From Candidatus Nitrosocaldaceae archaeon (lineage in GTDB: Archaea; Thermoproteota; Nitrososphaeria; Nitrososphaerales; Nitrosocaldaceae), in assembly GCA_026002835.1 (NCBI GenBank), contig BPGC01000010.1, positions 6,008 through 70,007 of the forward strand: 64,000 nt of DNA, given 5' to 3'. The position numbers and the translations under genes are program-made. Under the pieces are notes generated by a model. That model saw only the letters and a program-made list of their open reading frames with translations, was not told the DNA's origin and made no database searches. Position 1 is the stretch's first letter, and each line of letters begins with the position of its first letter. Below, piece after piece: positions 19,428 to 27,937 of the stretch.

Positions 19428-19506
19428 ACTATAGATGATGTAAAGAGTATAATATTTACATATCCTACTCTTATATACGGTATAAACTATATGTTGCAAT
19501 TAATGG
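19428..19506 (+). pseudogene. C-terminal fragment of the decayed disulfide oxidoreductase
   Basis: After one copy of the target duplication the frame resumes as TIDDVKSIIFTYPTLIYG, which matches the reductase C-terminus where an interface-domain helix precedes the YPT motif. No clear stop is present before the tRNA-Asp gene. Confidence 0.6.
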
Positions 19507-19581
19507 CGCCCTGGCCGGGATTTGAACCCGGGCCGCAGGCGTGACAGGCCCGCATACTAGGCCAGGCTATACTACCAGGGC
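19507..19581 (-). tRNA. tRNA-Asp (GTC)
   Basis: This is a normal 75-nt cloverleaf. The acceptor GCCCTGG pairs with CCAGGGC, the discriminator is G, the anticodon arm is GCGGG-CCTGTCACG-CCTGC with anticodon GTC, and the T loop is TTCAAAT. There is no intron and the gene does not encode CCA. Confidence 0.95.
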
Positions 19582-19662
19582 GTTATCATACATTATATCT
19601 TACCGTCATAAAATTTTTTCCTAATCTCAAGACTAAAATTATGCTATATAGCAATAGCCTTA

Positions 19663-19762
19663 GGGCCCGTAGCTCAGTCAGGAAGAGCACCGGAAGTGAT
19701 GGTGAGACTTTTAAATGACTGAGGAGATCCGGGGGTCTCGGGATCAAAGCCCGACGGGCCCG
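19663..19762 (+). tRNA. Probable tRNA-Lys (TTT) with two 13-nt insertions and an abnormal T loop
   Basis: Acceptor GGGCCCG pairs with CGGGCCC, the D arm is GCTC/GAGC with GG in its loop, and the variable loop is 5 nt. The segment between the D and T arms makes sense only if two 13-nt pieces are removed: AGTGATGGTGAGA after CCGGA and ATGACTGAGGAGA before TCCGG. That leaves CCGGA-CTTTTAA-TCCGG and a 74-nt tRNA with anticodon TTT. The T loop reads ATCAAAG instead of TTCAAAT, so positions 54 and 60 are non-standard. It may be a gene with two introns or a degraded tRNA beside an integrated element. A TATA-like stretch lies about 20 bases upstream. Confidence 0.7.
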
Positions 19763-19938
19763 CCATATACACTATTATCAGAACTATACTCTAAAACTAC
19801 CTTCTTATTTGGTAAAGTTGCTTTATAGATAAAGCCATAATTCATTATCAATATCTCCGCTTCATTCGCATTTACAACTATCTGTTTGAGCTGTTGCCCT
19901 TCCCAGCATTTGCTAGGAAGTTTAGCAGTTCCTCTTTA

Positions 19939-21333
19939 TTAAATCTCTCCAAGTATGGTTTTGGCTTCCTCTCTTAACATCTCTTCGTCATTATCTTTAT
20001 TGCTAACCTCTACATCTAAGAACTCTTCTGTTCTAGAATATGATTCCCTTAACTCTCTAACCAAATCCTCTACTAGATTATATTTAGCATATGTATAGTG
20101 GTGCTCTATTCCAGATATATGGCCCATGAGCTCTTCTTTAACGCTAGAGCTTATCTTACCTTTAGCGACTGCTATCTCTAATTGAGTAGCAAACCAATGT
20201 CTTAGATCATATGGTCTTATATTATATTCATTAACTACCACTCTTACATATTTACATACAGTTATTGTAGTTATGAATGGTTTATCTCTTCTAATATATT
20301 CATATCTATAATCCCTTGTTATTATTGGGCTATCATCTGTTAATACCTCTCCTTTCTTTAATCTATCATTAAGGTATGTTAATAGATATCTTACTCCTTG
20401 CTGTGCTTAGGAATGTTACATAAGGTTTATTGTTCTTGCTTAACTCTGCTCTAACCTTTATCATACATGGATACTTTCTACATATAGCCTTCTTCCATTA
20501 ATGATCTTTATATCTGGCATATCTTTTAACCTTAAACCATCTGTAGCATTGTAATTCCCTATAACTTGTGGTCTTAAACCACTCTTGCTTATCAATGCTA
20601 TAATTACCTTTGTCCTTAGATCCGCTTTGTTTATAATCTCTGTATACTCATCATCATTTGGTAATCTCTGTATATTTGCTAACTTTGTATATCTATGCTT
20701 AAAAGGTATATCTATGCTAATATCATTGAATCTCAACCAATGCTTTATTGTCTTTAATATACCTCTCTGATACTCTTTAGAATAACCTTTCTCTTCCATC
20801 CAGTTTATATAGTCTATTATTAGATGCTTCAACTCTTTCATATTCTTGTCTGCTAACTCAATCAGATCTAAAGGTTTTATCTTATGCTTCTCACAAAAGT
20901 TGTATAATCTTCTCAAACTTGTATCTGCATTTATCTTACTTGTTCTTGCTATATGTTTATACCATCTCGCAACATATATATCTTTTAGATATATGCTCTT
21001 TTTAGTAACCTTAGGGATAGAGTTATGTCTATTTATCTTCTGCTCATACATCTCTTCACCTACCTTATCTGCTCTATCCCATGCTAATCTAGCATTAGCA
21101 TGTTCATCACTATAATTATAAACATTAGAATTAATATAATTATTTGCCCTATCTTTAATTATAGATAGTAAAAGGTTCAATGCTTCATATCTAGATATAG
21201 GATCATTAGCAATATCATTAATGATATCTAATAATGAATATGATATACTATCTATCCTCTCTATATCTAATACTTTATTGTTACTTAAAACCTTTATCTT
21301 ATGTAACTCTAACTCTGCTAGCATATCATACAC
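19939..21333 (-). pseudogene. Frameshifted tyrosine recombinase (integrase)
   Basis: Three reading-frame pieces together make one integrase. The N-terminal and first catalytic part (21333-20461) includes an SAM-like DNA-binding domain and SGLRPQVIG with the first catalytic Arg. A middle piece reads KVRAELSKNNKPYVTF and then GVRYLLTYLNDR in another frame. The C-terminal piece (20241-19939) has RPYDLRHWFATQL, LMGHISG and the Tyr in HHYTYAKYN. Two frameshifts near 20465 and 20405 disable it. It lies next to the tRNA-Lys gene, the usual target of archaeal integrases, and defines one side of an integrated element. Confidence 0.88.
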
Positions 21334-21760
21334 CTAAGAATTTTCTAAACTCTTCATCACTCTCATACCTATTGATTATAGTTAAATCTATAATATCTCT
21401 ACAATAACTCATTACCTTCTTTATTGCTATATCATTCTTAGCAAACTTTAATGCCTCTAATACTAATTGCATATCTTTATCTCCATGCTCTGCTAACCAT
21501 TTTATTATCCTAAACCTCTTGTAGAACTTTATATCTACATTAATATCTAATGCCAACTTTCTATCAAGATAATCATTATAACTCTTCCCTAGATACCTCT
21601 TCTTTAACTTCTTACCTTCTCTATAATATGCATATAGATATGGTCCATATCTTTTATTATTAACATAAACATACTCATATCTTAAAGTAGCGCTATCTGG
21701 TATATCTAGATTGTAATTTGCTAATCTGAATAACCTATCTTTATCAAAAATATTACTCAT
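21326..21760 (-). CDS. Hypothetical protein of the integrated element (144 aa)
   Basis: The central segment YVYVNNKRYGPYLYAYYREG followed by KKLKKRYLGK resembles the short motif shared by element-borne proteins of the DUF6788 kind (a GPY-x-Y turn followed by a basic patch and YLGK). The rest is helical and charged. It overlaps the integrase frame by 8 bases and abuts the winged-helix gene with shared bases, so all three were one transcription unit. Function is unknown; DNA binding is plausible from the basic patch. Confidence 0.65.
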   Translation of the reverse strand: MSNIFDKDRLFRLANYNLDIPDSATLRYEYVYVNNKRYGPYLYAYYREGKKLKKRYLGKSYNDYLDRKLALDINVDIKFYKRFRIIKWLAEHGDKDMQLVLEALKFAKNDIAIKKVMSYCRDIIDLTIINRYESDEEFRKFLGV

Positions 21761-22467
21761 TATAACTCCCTTTTACCTAGTCCATACTTTACCCTCTCAT
21801 GGATTGGCAGAGATACTGATACATATATCCTATGCACTCTTATAGATTCTATAGGTCTAAACCTCTTATACCTATACTTATTTATAACATCTGCTACCTC
21901 TTTTATGACTTGTTTTATCTCTTCGTCAAGCGTATCAAAGTTCTTATGTGTTATCCAGAATGCAGAAGTAACTATATGCCTTGCATCATTATCATTCTTT
22001 ATATACTCTATATCATCTCTATTCTTCAAATTTAAGAAAGAGCATGCTATATCATTCTTCTCAGCATATGTTAATGGATAATAATAACCTCTCTCTAATG
22101 CCCTTGCTACTGTTCTAAGCCTTGTATCAGGCTTTAGCATACGTAATGGATATACAAATGGTTCCAAGAATGAAGGTTTATTGATAAGAGTATCTGCATA
22201 GCTTAGAAATCTAAGCTCTATCTTACTACTATCTATAATCTGTGTATCTCTTGCTGTTAATATCAATATATTATTCATGATATACTCTATACCTTTTTCA
22301 GTAAGATCATAATTACCTCTATTTACCCTTCTTACATAACCATCAGTAACTAACTTGCTTATAACATTCCTTACTGTCTGTTCATTCCACTCCATTAATT
22401 CTGCTATACTCTTTATATCATTATTCCCTTCAGATAGTATTAAGAGTATCTTCTCATAATCTTTCAT
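21760..22467 (-). CDS. Winged-helix protein of the integrated element (235 aa)
   Basis: The first 65 residues form a winged helix: YEKILLILSEGNNDIKSIAE, then ELMEWNEQTVRNVISKLVTD and the wing GYVRRVNRGNYDLTEKG. The remaining 170 residues are charged and helical with no recognised domain. It is transcribed divergently from the replication gene, 179 bases away. This is the layout of a copy-control or lysogeny-type regulator, though that is inference from position. Confidence 0.7.
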   Translation of the reverse strand: MKDYEKILLILSEGNNDIKSIAELMEWNEQTVRNVISKLVTDGYVRRVNRGNYDLTEKGIEYIMNNILILTARDTQIIDSSKIELRFLSYADTLINKPSFLEPFVYPLRMLKPDTRLRTVARALERGYYYPLTYAEKNDIACSFLNLKNRDDIEYIKNDNDARHIVTSAFWITHKNFDTLDEEIKQVIKEVADVINKYRYKRFRPIESIRVHRIYVSVSLPIHERVKYGLGKREL

Positions 22468-22646
22468 ATACCTTATTTTATATCAGTCATATATAATTGT
22501 TAATACCTATAACATATGTATATATAGATATAGACTTATTAACAGGTTTGAATTAGTAAATTAAGGAGAAACTATAACTATATTTACTGTTAATTCATTA
22601 GTTAATATAAAATATATAAGATAGACATAGACATTATATTATAGAG

Positions 22647-25571
22647 ATGAATAACAAGAAGCTTATAGAAGAAGAGTTAAAAAGATTGATAGAAGAGGTT
22701 AAGATGCTATATGATAAACTGTTAAACCTAATACCTAGTGAGATTATAGAAGATAATGGTAAGAAGATAAAGAAACCTTTGCTATATGATTATAGGAATT
22801 ACTTTGATAGTAAGAAGTTATGTGAGATTGATGCTTTAATAAATAGCCTAAAAAATAACAACTATGTTAGTATAGTTACAGGAATACAGAGGAATGGTAA
22901 ACAATTAGTATCAGTTGATCTTGAGAACTATAAAGTTAAGCATGGAGAAGGTTTAAACATTGATACAGTATGGTTAGTATTTACAAAGATTGCTAACTAT
23001 TGTAATATACCTACTCTAACACTAACCTCTACTTCATATAATCAAGGTCTGCATTTATACTATTATGTTGAACCAATACCAGATAAAAGGGATAATAGAT
23101 CATTTGAAGAGATAGGTATAGAGATAATTGAACATAACAAGCATGTAGTTGCTATTGGTAGAGGATTACAATTACATAATACTGAGATAATAGCAACTAT
23201 TACCCTTGAGAATTGGAGAAAGTTCATAGAGATAGATAGTCAATTAAATGATATAGTTAAAGCATTAAAACCATACTATAAGCAAGGAGTTAGAGATCTT
23301 ATATGCTTATCATTATCTGGTTATTTGAGGAAGAAAGGGTATAATATAGATTATACTAAACTTATCATAGAATGCTTATGCATAATCTTTAATGATGAGG
23401 AGAAGGATAATAGGATAAAGCAATGTGTAGAGCAGACATACAAGCAAGATATAGAAAGGGTATCAGCATATAAGATTGCTAAAGAGGTTAATGAAAAATT
23501 AGCAGACAAATTAAGCGATATATTCAATGTAAGAGAAGAAAAAGGGACTATAGATGAAGAGATAATAAAGAAAGTTAGAGAAGAGCAGGGAAAAGCGATA
23601 TCTAATATTGTAAATATATGTATCAATAACAAGTTAAGGTATCATACCAAACTATATATGCTTATGCTCATGTATTACTTACAATATTCAGTATTATATA
23701 GGTATTATGAAGAGGCAGAGAAGTTAGCAGAGTGCTTGAATAATGAATGTATCTACTGTTCAAAAGCTTTTAATGATAAATACGGACTCTTTGAACATGT
23801 AAAAGAGGAGCATACTAACATAAAGTGTTTTGATGAGTATCATCAGGCTATAATTCCAAATATAATAATCTCTGATATTATCTATTGCATATTAAGAGAG
23901 ATTGAGGATAAAAAAGGTAAAGTGATTGGCTACGCAATAATACCAGATGATATAGATAACCTTTTAGTTGCATTCAAATATATAATAGAGAATGAGGGTA
24001 GGAATAGACCAATAGTTACGATAGATGGTAATAGAACATTAAGGTATGAGAATGGAAGATATGTAATTGTTAATGACAATAAGATAGAGGCAGATGTAAG
24101 GGATCTAATAACAAAGAGCGTTCTAGCAAATAATCTGCACTATGAACTTGAGTATGGTATAAACGAGAAGTATACAACCAAGAAGGTTAAGGAGATAATC
24201 AAGATAATAAAAGAAGGCACATATGATAATACTATAAAATGGAATAGTAAGTATATCAATTGCAGAAATGGTTTGATAGATCTAGATAAACTGGAGTTGA
24301 TAGAACATAGTCCAGACTATTTCCATACTATACAGATAAATGCTAATTATATAGCAGATGATAATGAATTAAAGAGAAGAAGCAGGAAAGTTATAGATTT
24401 CTTTAAAGCAGTAATGCCAGAGCAGTATGAGAGGAGTAGATTATTAGAAGCATTAGCGTTAGTATTTTTGCCAGAATATCAATATGCCCTTATGCTAATA
24501 GGCAAAGGTGCTAATGGTAAGAGTACTCTGCTATCATTCTATAAACATATGCTAGGTAGAGAGAATGTTAGTCATGTATCTATACATGATCTAGAGTATA
24601 ATAGGTTTGCAGTAGCAGAGTTAGATAATAAGATAGCTAACATATTTGCGGATATAAAGAGGTTAGAGTTAACTAGTACAAGTAACCTTAAGGCTATAAT
24701 AAGTAAGGATCCTATAAAGGCAGAGAGGAAATATGGTCAGCTATTCACTCTATACCCTATAGCTTACCTTATCTTCTCATGTAATGAGTTACCAGAGGTA
24801 AGTGAAGATACATTGGCATGGTTTAGGAGATGGATAATAATAGAGTTTAAGCAGAAGTTCTTGGATAATGCTAAGGTAGATATACTTGAAGAGTTAACAA
24901 AGCAAGAGAATTTAGATATCTTATTTAGTATATTGATAAGGATAGCGTATAGGATAAAGAAAAATGGTATTAGATACATAGAAGATCCAGAGAGTGTAAG
25001 GATACAATGGGTAATGCATAGCAATCCTTTAGAGAGGTTCATTAAAGAGGTTATAGAAGTAACTAATAATGCTAATGATAGGATACCTAAGCGTGATCTA
25101 TATAGAGAGTATACAATATGGTGTAATAAGAATAGTATAAAACATATACTAACAGAGAACCAGTTCTCTAGAAGGTTAAAGGCTAAAGGTTTTATAGATA
25201 GTACACAAAAGTTAGGGAAGAAGGCAACTAAGGTATGGTTAGGAGTAAAGTTATTGGTTAGTGGGACAAAAGATAATACAGTTCAAGATAAGATAGATAA
25301 TACAATACAATCCTCAAATATAGAGATACCTAATATAAACAGCATACTCTATATAGATAATAGGAAATATAACAATATAGAACTAAACTCTTTAAAAGAT
25401 AAGGTAGTAGCACTAGTCAATGATGATAAAGTATATGTAAAATGTCTAGTATGTAATGATAACTATACCTATCAGTTCAGTTTAGCTCTAGCAGAAGAAT
25501 CGATGCTAGAGAGATGGTATTATGTATTTCATGAACCAATATGGCATACTAACAAAAGAAGAGTTATATAA
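22647..25571 (+). CDS. PrimPol-SF3 helicase replication protein of an integrated element
   Basis: This 974-aa fusion begins with an archaeo-eukaryotic primase domain (about residues 73-185) with DLE at 91-93, the histidine of NQGLHLYYYV at about 136, and GIEIIEHNKHVVAIG. A C2H2-type zinc finger is at about 368-389 (CIYCSKAFNDKYGLFEHVKEEH layout). A D5/SF3 helicase follows with Walker A GKGANGKST (619-627), IFADIKR and motif C FSCNELP (about 710-716). The end is a winged-helix-like D5 C-terminal segment. Such proteins prime and unwind the replicon in plasmids and viruses. The frame is intact although the integrase is broken. The iteron field directly downstream is the likely origin. Confidence 0.85.
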   Translation: MNNKKLIEEELKRLIEEVKMLYDKLLNLIPSEIIEDNGKKIKKPLLYDYRNYFDSKKLCEIDALINSLKNNNYVSIVTGIQRNGKQLVSVDLENYKVKHGEGLNIDTVWLVFTKIANYCNIPTLTLTSTSYNQGLHLYYYVEPIPDKRDNRSFEEIGIEIIEHNKHVVAIGRGLQLHNTEIIATITLENWRKFIEIDSQLNDIVKALKPYYKQGVRDLICLSLSGYLRKKGYNIDYTKLIIECLCIIFNDEEKDNRIKQCVEQTYKQDIERVSAYKIAKEVNEKLADKLSDIFNVREEKGTIDEEIIKKVREEQGKAISNIVNICINNKLRYHTKLYMLMLMYYLQYSVLYRYYEEAEKLAECLNNECIYCSKAFNDKYGLFEHVKEEHTNIKCFDEYHQAIIPNIIISDIIYCILREIEDKKGKVIGYAIIPDDIDNLLVAFKYIIENEGRNRPIVTIDGNRTLRYENGRYVIVNDNKIEADVRDLITKSVLANNLHYELEYGINEKYTTKKVKEIIKIIKEGTYDNTIKWNSKYINCRNGLIDLDKLELIEHSPDYFHTIQINANYIADDNELKRRSRKVIDFFKAVMPEQYERSRLLEALALVFLPEYQYALMLIGKGANGKSTLLSFYKHMLGRENVSHVSIHDLEYNRFAVAELDNKIANIFADIKRLELTSTSNLKAIISKDPIKAERKYGQLFTLYPIAYLIFSCNELPEVSEDTLAWFRRWIIIEFKQKFLDNAKVDILEELTKQENLDILFSILIRIAYRIKKNGIRYIEDPESVRIQWVMHSNPLERFIKEVIEVTNNANDRIPKRDLYREYTIWCNKNSIKHILTENQFSRRLKAKGFIDSTQKLGKKATKVWLGVKLLVSGTKDNTVQDKIDNTIQSSNIEIPNINSILYIDNRKYNNIELNSLKDKVVALVNDDKVYVKCLVCNDNYTYQFSLALAEESMLERWYYVFHEPIWHTNKRRVI

Positions 25572-25683
25572 ATGGTATAAAAAGCATGCAAGTTCATTCC
25601 ATAATAGTTAGAATACTACAGAATTCAAAAATAGCATAAACTTTCAGATTATTATCTATATTCATTTATGTATTACTGCTAAA

Positions 25684-26113
25684 GTTACTGGTTACTGAAG
25701 TTACCGTTTCTAACAACTTTTTCTAGAGAGTAAGGTATAACTACTATACAAATATATTTGTATTTTAACTCTTTATATTGTTACTTTCAACATATTTGTT
25801 AGGGTTAATTTATAATTTCTATATTAGTAGAGCTATTGGTATATCTGGTTACCGATTTAGAATCAGTAACTTTGGTAACTTTAGTAACTTGTATCTGATC
25901 ATAATAGAGGACATAAAAGTTACTGAAGTTACTGATTTGATTTATCCTATTAGGTTGATGGTATCTATCATGTTATAGAATATATAATTTTCGTTTGATA
26001 TATATGTAATATATTTATATATAGAGTTATTATATTGATATTATTGTATATAATAATAGCTTTATCTCTAGCAAGAATAGTTAATAAAAATGGTAACTTC
26101 GGTAACCAGTAAC
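25684..26113. repeat. Origin-like iteron region of the integrated element
   Basis: Twelve copies of GTTAC or its complement lie at 25684, 25691, 25700, 25848, 25866, 25875, 25884, 25919, 25928, 26093, 26102 and 26109. Many are spaced exactly 9 bases. The outermost clusters form a 22-bp inverted repeat with one mismatch (25684-25705 against 26092-26113). The stretch between is very AT-rich. It follows the PrimPol-helicase gene in a 0.9-kb gap (25572-26487) with no convincing intact gene. Iterons, an AT-rich core and an adjacent replication gene together suggest a replication origin or initiator-binding region. Confidence 0.6.
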
Positions 26114-26131
26114 CTATTAACACTTATCCGA

Positions 26132-26150
26132 TATGTCTGAATCAGACATA
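26132..26150. repeat. 19-bp palindrome next to iterons
   Basis: TATGTCTGA and TCAGACATA are perfect 9-bp arms about a single A. It sits 18 bases past the last iteron. It could be a dimer-binding operator or a part of the origin; nothing more can be said. Confidence 0.45.
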
Positions 26151-26439
26151 ACTAATATCTGTTAAAGAGTGTATACATAAGACTAATAGATTTTTTGACT
26201 CTAGCGGTGGTTATACATATGGAACAAGTAGGACTTTTAGAGATGTAATATTTCTAAAGAATGGCAAGTTAGAATTGACACTTACAAATATACCAGATCC
26301 TAGAGGCTTGGCTAGATTAAGAATGTAAAGAAGCAATTATATCATAAAAAATATAAAGAATATAATATGCAAGAACTGTAATAAGAGAAATCCTAAAAGA
26401 TCATCATTCTGTAATAAATGTGGCTATCCATTGAACTAA
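26150..26439 (+). pseudogene. Possible gene remnant ending in a zinc ribbon
   Basis: One frame runs without an ATG through NRFFDSSGGYTYGTSR and KNGKLELTLTNIPDPRGLA, meets a TAA at 26326, then continues in the same frame to ICKNCNKRNP and FCNKCGYPLN with four metal-binding cysteines. The ending is typical of small archaeal zinc-ribbon tails. Absence of a start and the in-frame stop suggest a decayed gene. The original function is unknown. Confidence 0.35.
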
Positions 26440-26487
26440 CTTTAATATAATGTTACATAAATATGAGTAGTTATATAACATTATAGA

Positions 26488-27243
26488 ATGAGATTATTAA
26501 TAAGATTAGAAGCAGCGAGGGATCAAAAGTATAAAACTGATTATCATTATAATATTCACGGGTTTATCTATAATCTCCTTAAAGATAGTGAGTTTGCGCA
26601 CATACATAATAAGAAAGGCTATAAGTTCTTCTGCTTCTCAAATATATTCCCTATATCAGATATGAAGAAAGGAGATATCAAACAATTACTGATTTCTTCT
26701 CCAAATAGTAAATTTGTTAAGAGTTTAGCATATAAATTGAAGATTATTAAACGTTCTTCATCAGTTATAAATATTGGAGATATGAAATTCCTTGTAAGAG
26801 GTTATAAAGTATTTAATAATAGATTAGATAAAGAGAATCTTAAACTTATAACTGCAACACCAATAATTATAAGAATAAACAAGGATAGATATAAAGAGTT
26901 TGGTATAAATCCTAGATATGAGTATGATTATCTATATTGGAGGAAAGAGTATCCATTAGAACTATTCATAAACCAATTAGAGGATAATCTATACAAAAAG
27001 TATGAAGAGTATAACTCATTAAAGTTGGAAAGAGAGAGAATAATAAACAAACTTAGGTTTATTAAGCAAGTATCTACTCGATTAAAGATACATAACAATG
27101 AGCATATAGTTATAGGAACATTATGGGAGTTCTGGTTTGATAATATTAATGACAATATCATAAAACTATTAAAGTTTGGATATGATTGTGGTTTTGGAGA
27201 GAGAAACTCTTTAGGGTTTGGGTTTATAAATAGGCTCTGTTAA
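26488..27243 (+). CDS. cas6: CRISPR RNA endonuclease Cas6
   Basis: Cas6 cuts the CRISPR transcript within each repeat to release crRNAs. The 251-aa protein has the ferredoxin-like N-terminus MRLLIRLEAARDQKY, a likely catalytic His in YHYNIHGFIYNLL, and the C-terminal glycine-rich GFGERNSLGFGF motif. Its last codons and stop are not native: an IS6-like element inserted at the 3' end, so the frame now ends RLC inside the element's inverted repeat. Restoring the target site predicts an original end of INIR. The change is outside the Gly-rich motif, so activity may survive. Confidence 0.88.
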   Translation: MRLLIRLEAARDQKYKTDYHYNIHGFIYNLLKDSEFAHIHNKKGYKFFCFSNIFPISDMKKGDIKQLLISSPNSKFVKSLAYKLKIIKRSSSVINIGDMKFLVRGYKVFNNRLDKENLKLITATPIIIRINKDRYKEFGINPRYEYDYLYWRKEYPLELFINQLEDNLYKKYEEYNSLKLERERIINKLRFIKQVSTRLKIHNNEHIVIGTLWEFWFDNINDNIIKLLKFGYDCGFGERNSLGFGFINRLC

Positions 27244-27888
27244 CTTAACCACCATCTAGAAGTAGGAATTTACTCAAATCTATCTTAACATTAATGTATA
27301 CTAATAGTTTAAACCATCTTATAACATGCTATTACAATTATCCTTCATACATGGAAAGTTATCATCAAAGCATTCAGTTCTATCTTTTATATATTGAATA
27401 GCTCTCTCCATAACATTCTTTCCATCTATGCCATAAACAACATGCCATAGTCTTAACCATCTACATGTTTGATTATATCAACATTATCAGTATAGATTAT
27501 CTTTCTACCATATAATTTTCTTAACTTCTTTATGAAATTATAACATACTAATAGCGTCCTCTCTTTAGATATATGCATCAATAGGTACTTCTTTATATAA
27601 GGTTCATATGCTGCCCATAACCAATAATATTTCTATTTACCATTATCATGGTCTCATCTATCATTATAGCTTTAACATCCTTCTTAACATTGAAGATATT
27701 AATATCAATACTTTTTATCCTTCATATTGATACATAAGATCTCTTTATCAATGGTTCTAAACATTTAGCTGCTAACCTAAGACTTGAACAATAGTAAAGA
27801 TATATTGTATATAGTTTTAATGGTTTAGGGGTTCTATTACGTTCCATAATTATAGTTCGTCTAACTATGATCTAAAGTTAACGGAGCC
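27233..27888 (-). mobile_element. IS6-like element remnant (656 bp) between cas6 and cas8
   Basis: The ends are GGCTCTGTTAACTT and its near-perfect inverted partner GGCTCCGTTAACTT. An exact 8-bp target duplication TATAAATA lies on both sides (27225-27232 and 27889-27896), as expected for IS6-family insertion. Inside is a broken DDE transposase. The insertion separates cas6 from the rest of the operon. Confidence 0.85.
27245..27847 (-). pseudogene. Degraded IS6/IS240-type transposase
   Basis: Pieces such as KDVKAIMIDETMIMVN (first catalytic Asp), YTDNVDIIKHVDG (second) and LLMHISKERTLL are in the right order for an IS6-type DDE transposase but are interrupted by stops and frameshifts. No functional product is possible. 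Confidence 0.75.
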
Positions 27889-27937
27889 TATAAATATAAG
27901 ATAACATTTTTATGTACAACTATATTATTATAATTTA

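Noticed and set aside
19663..19762. Reading the odd tRNA as tRNA-Ser with anticodon TGA
   Set aside because: That reading lacks U33 and the long variable arm of tRNA-Ser; the Lys(TTT) reading with two inserts closes all stems.
19764..19938. Coding piece between tRNA-Lys and the integrase
   Set aside because: Short runs such as ANAGKGNSSNR and KQIVVNANEAEI can be read on the minus strand, but no start, family or continuous frame supports a gene.
25778..25978. 66-aa open frame in the iteron region
   Set aside because: Its sequence is low complexity and lies across iteron clusters; the start lacks a site and no domain is seen.
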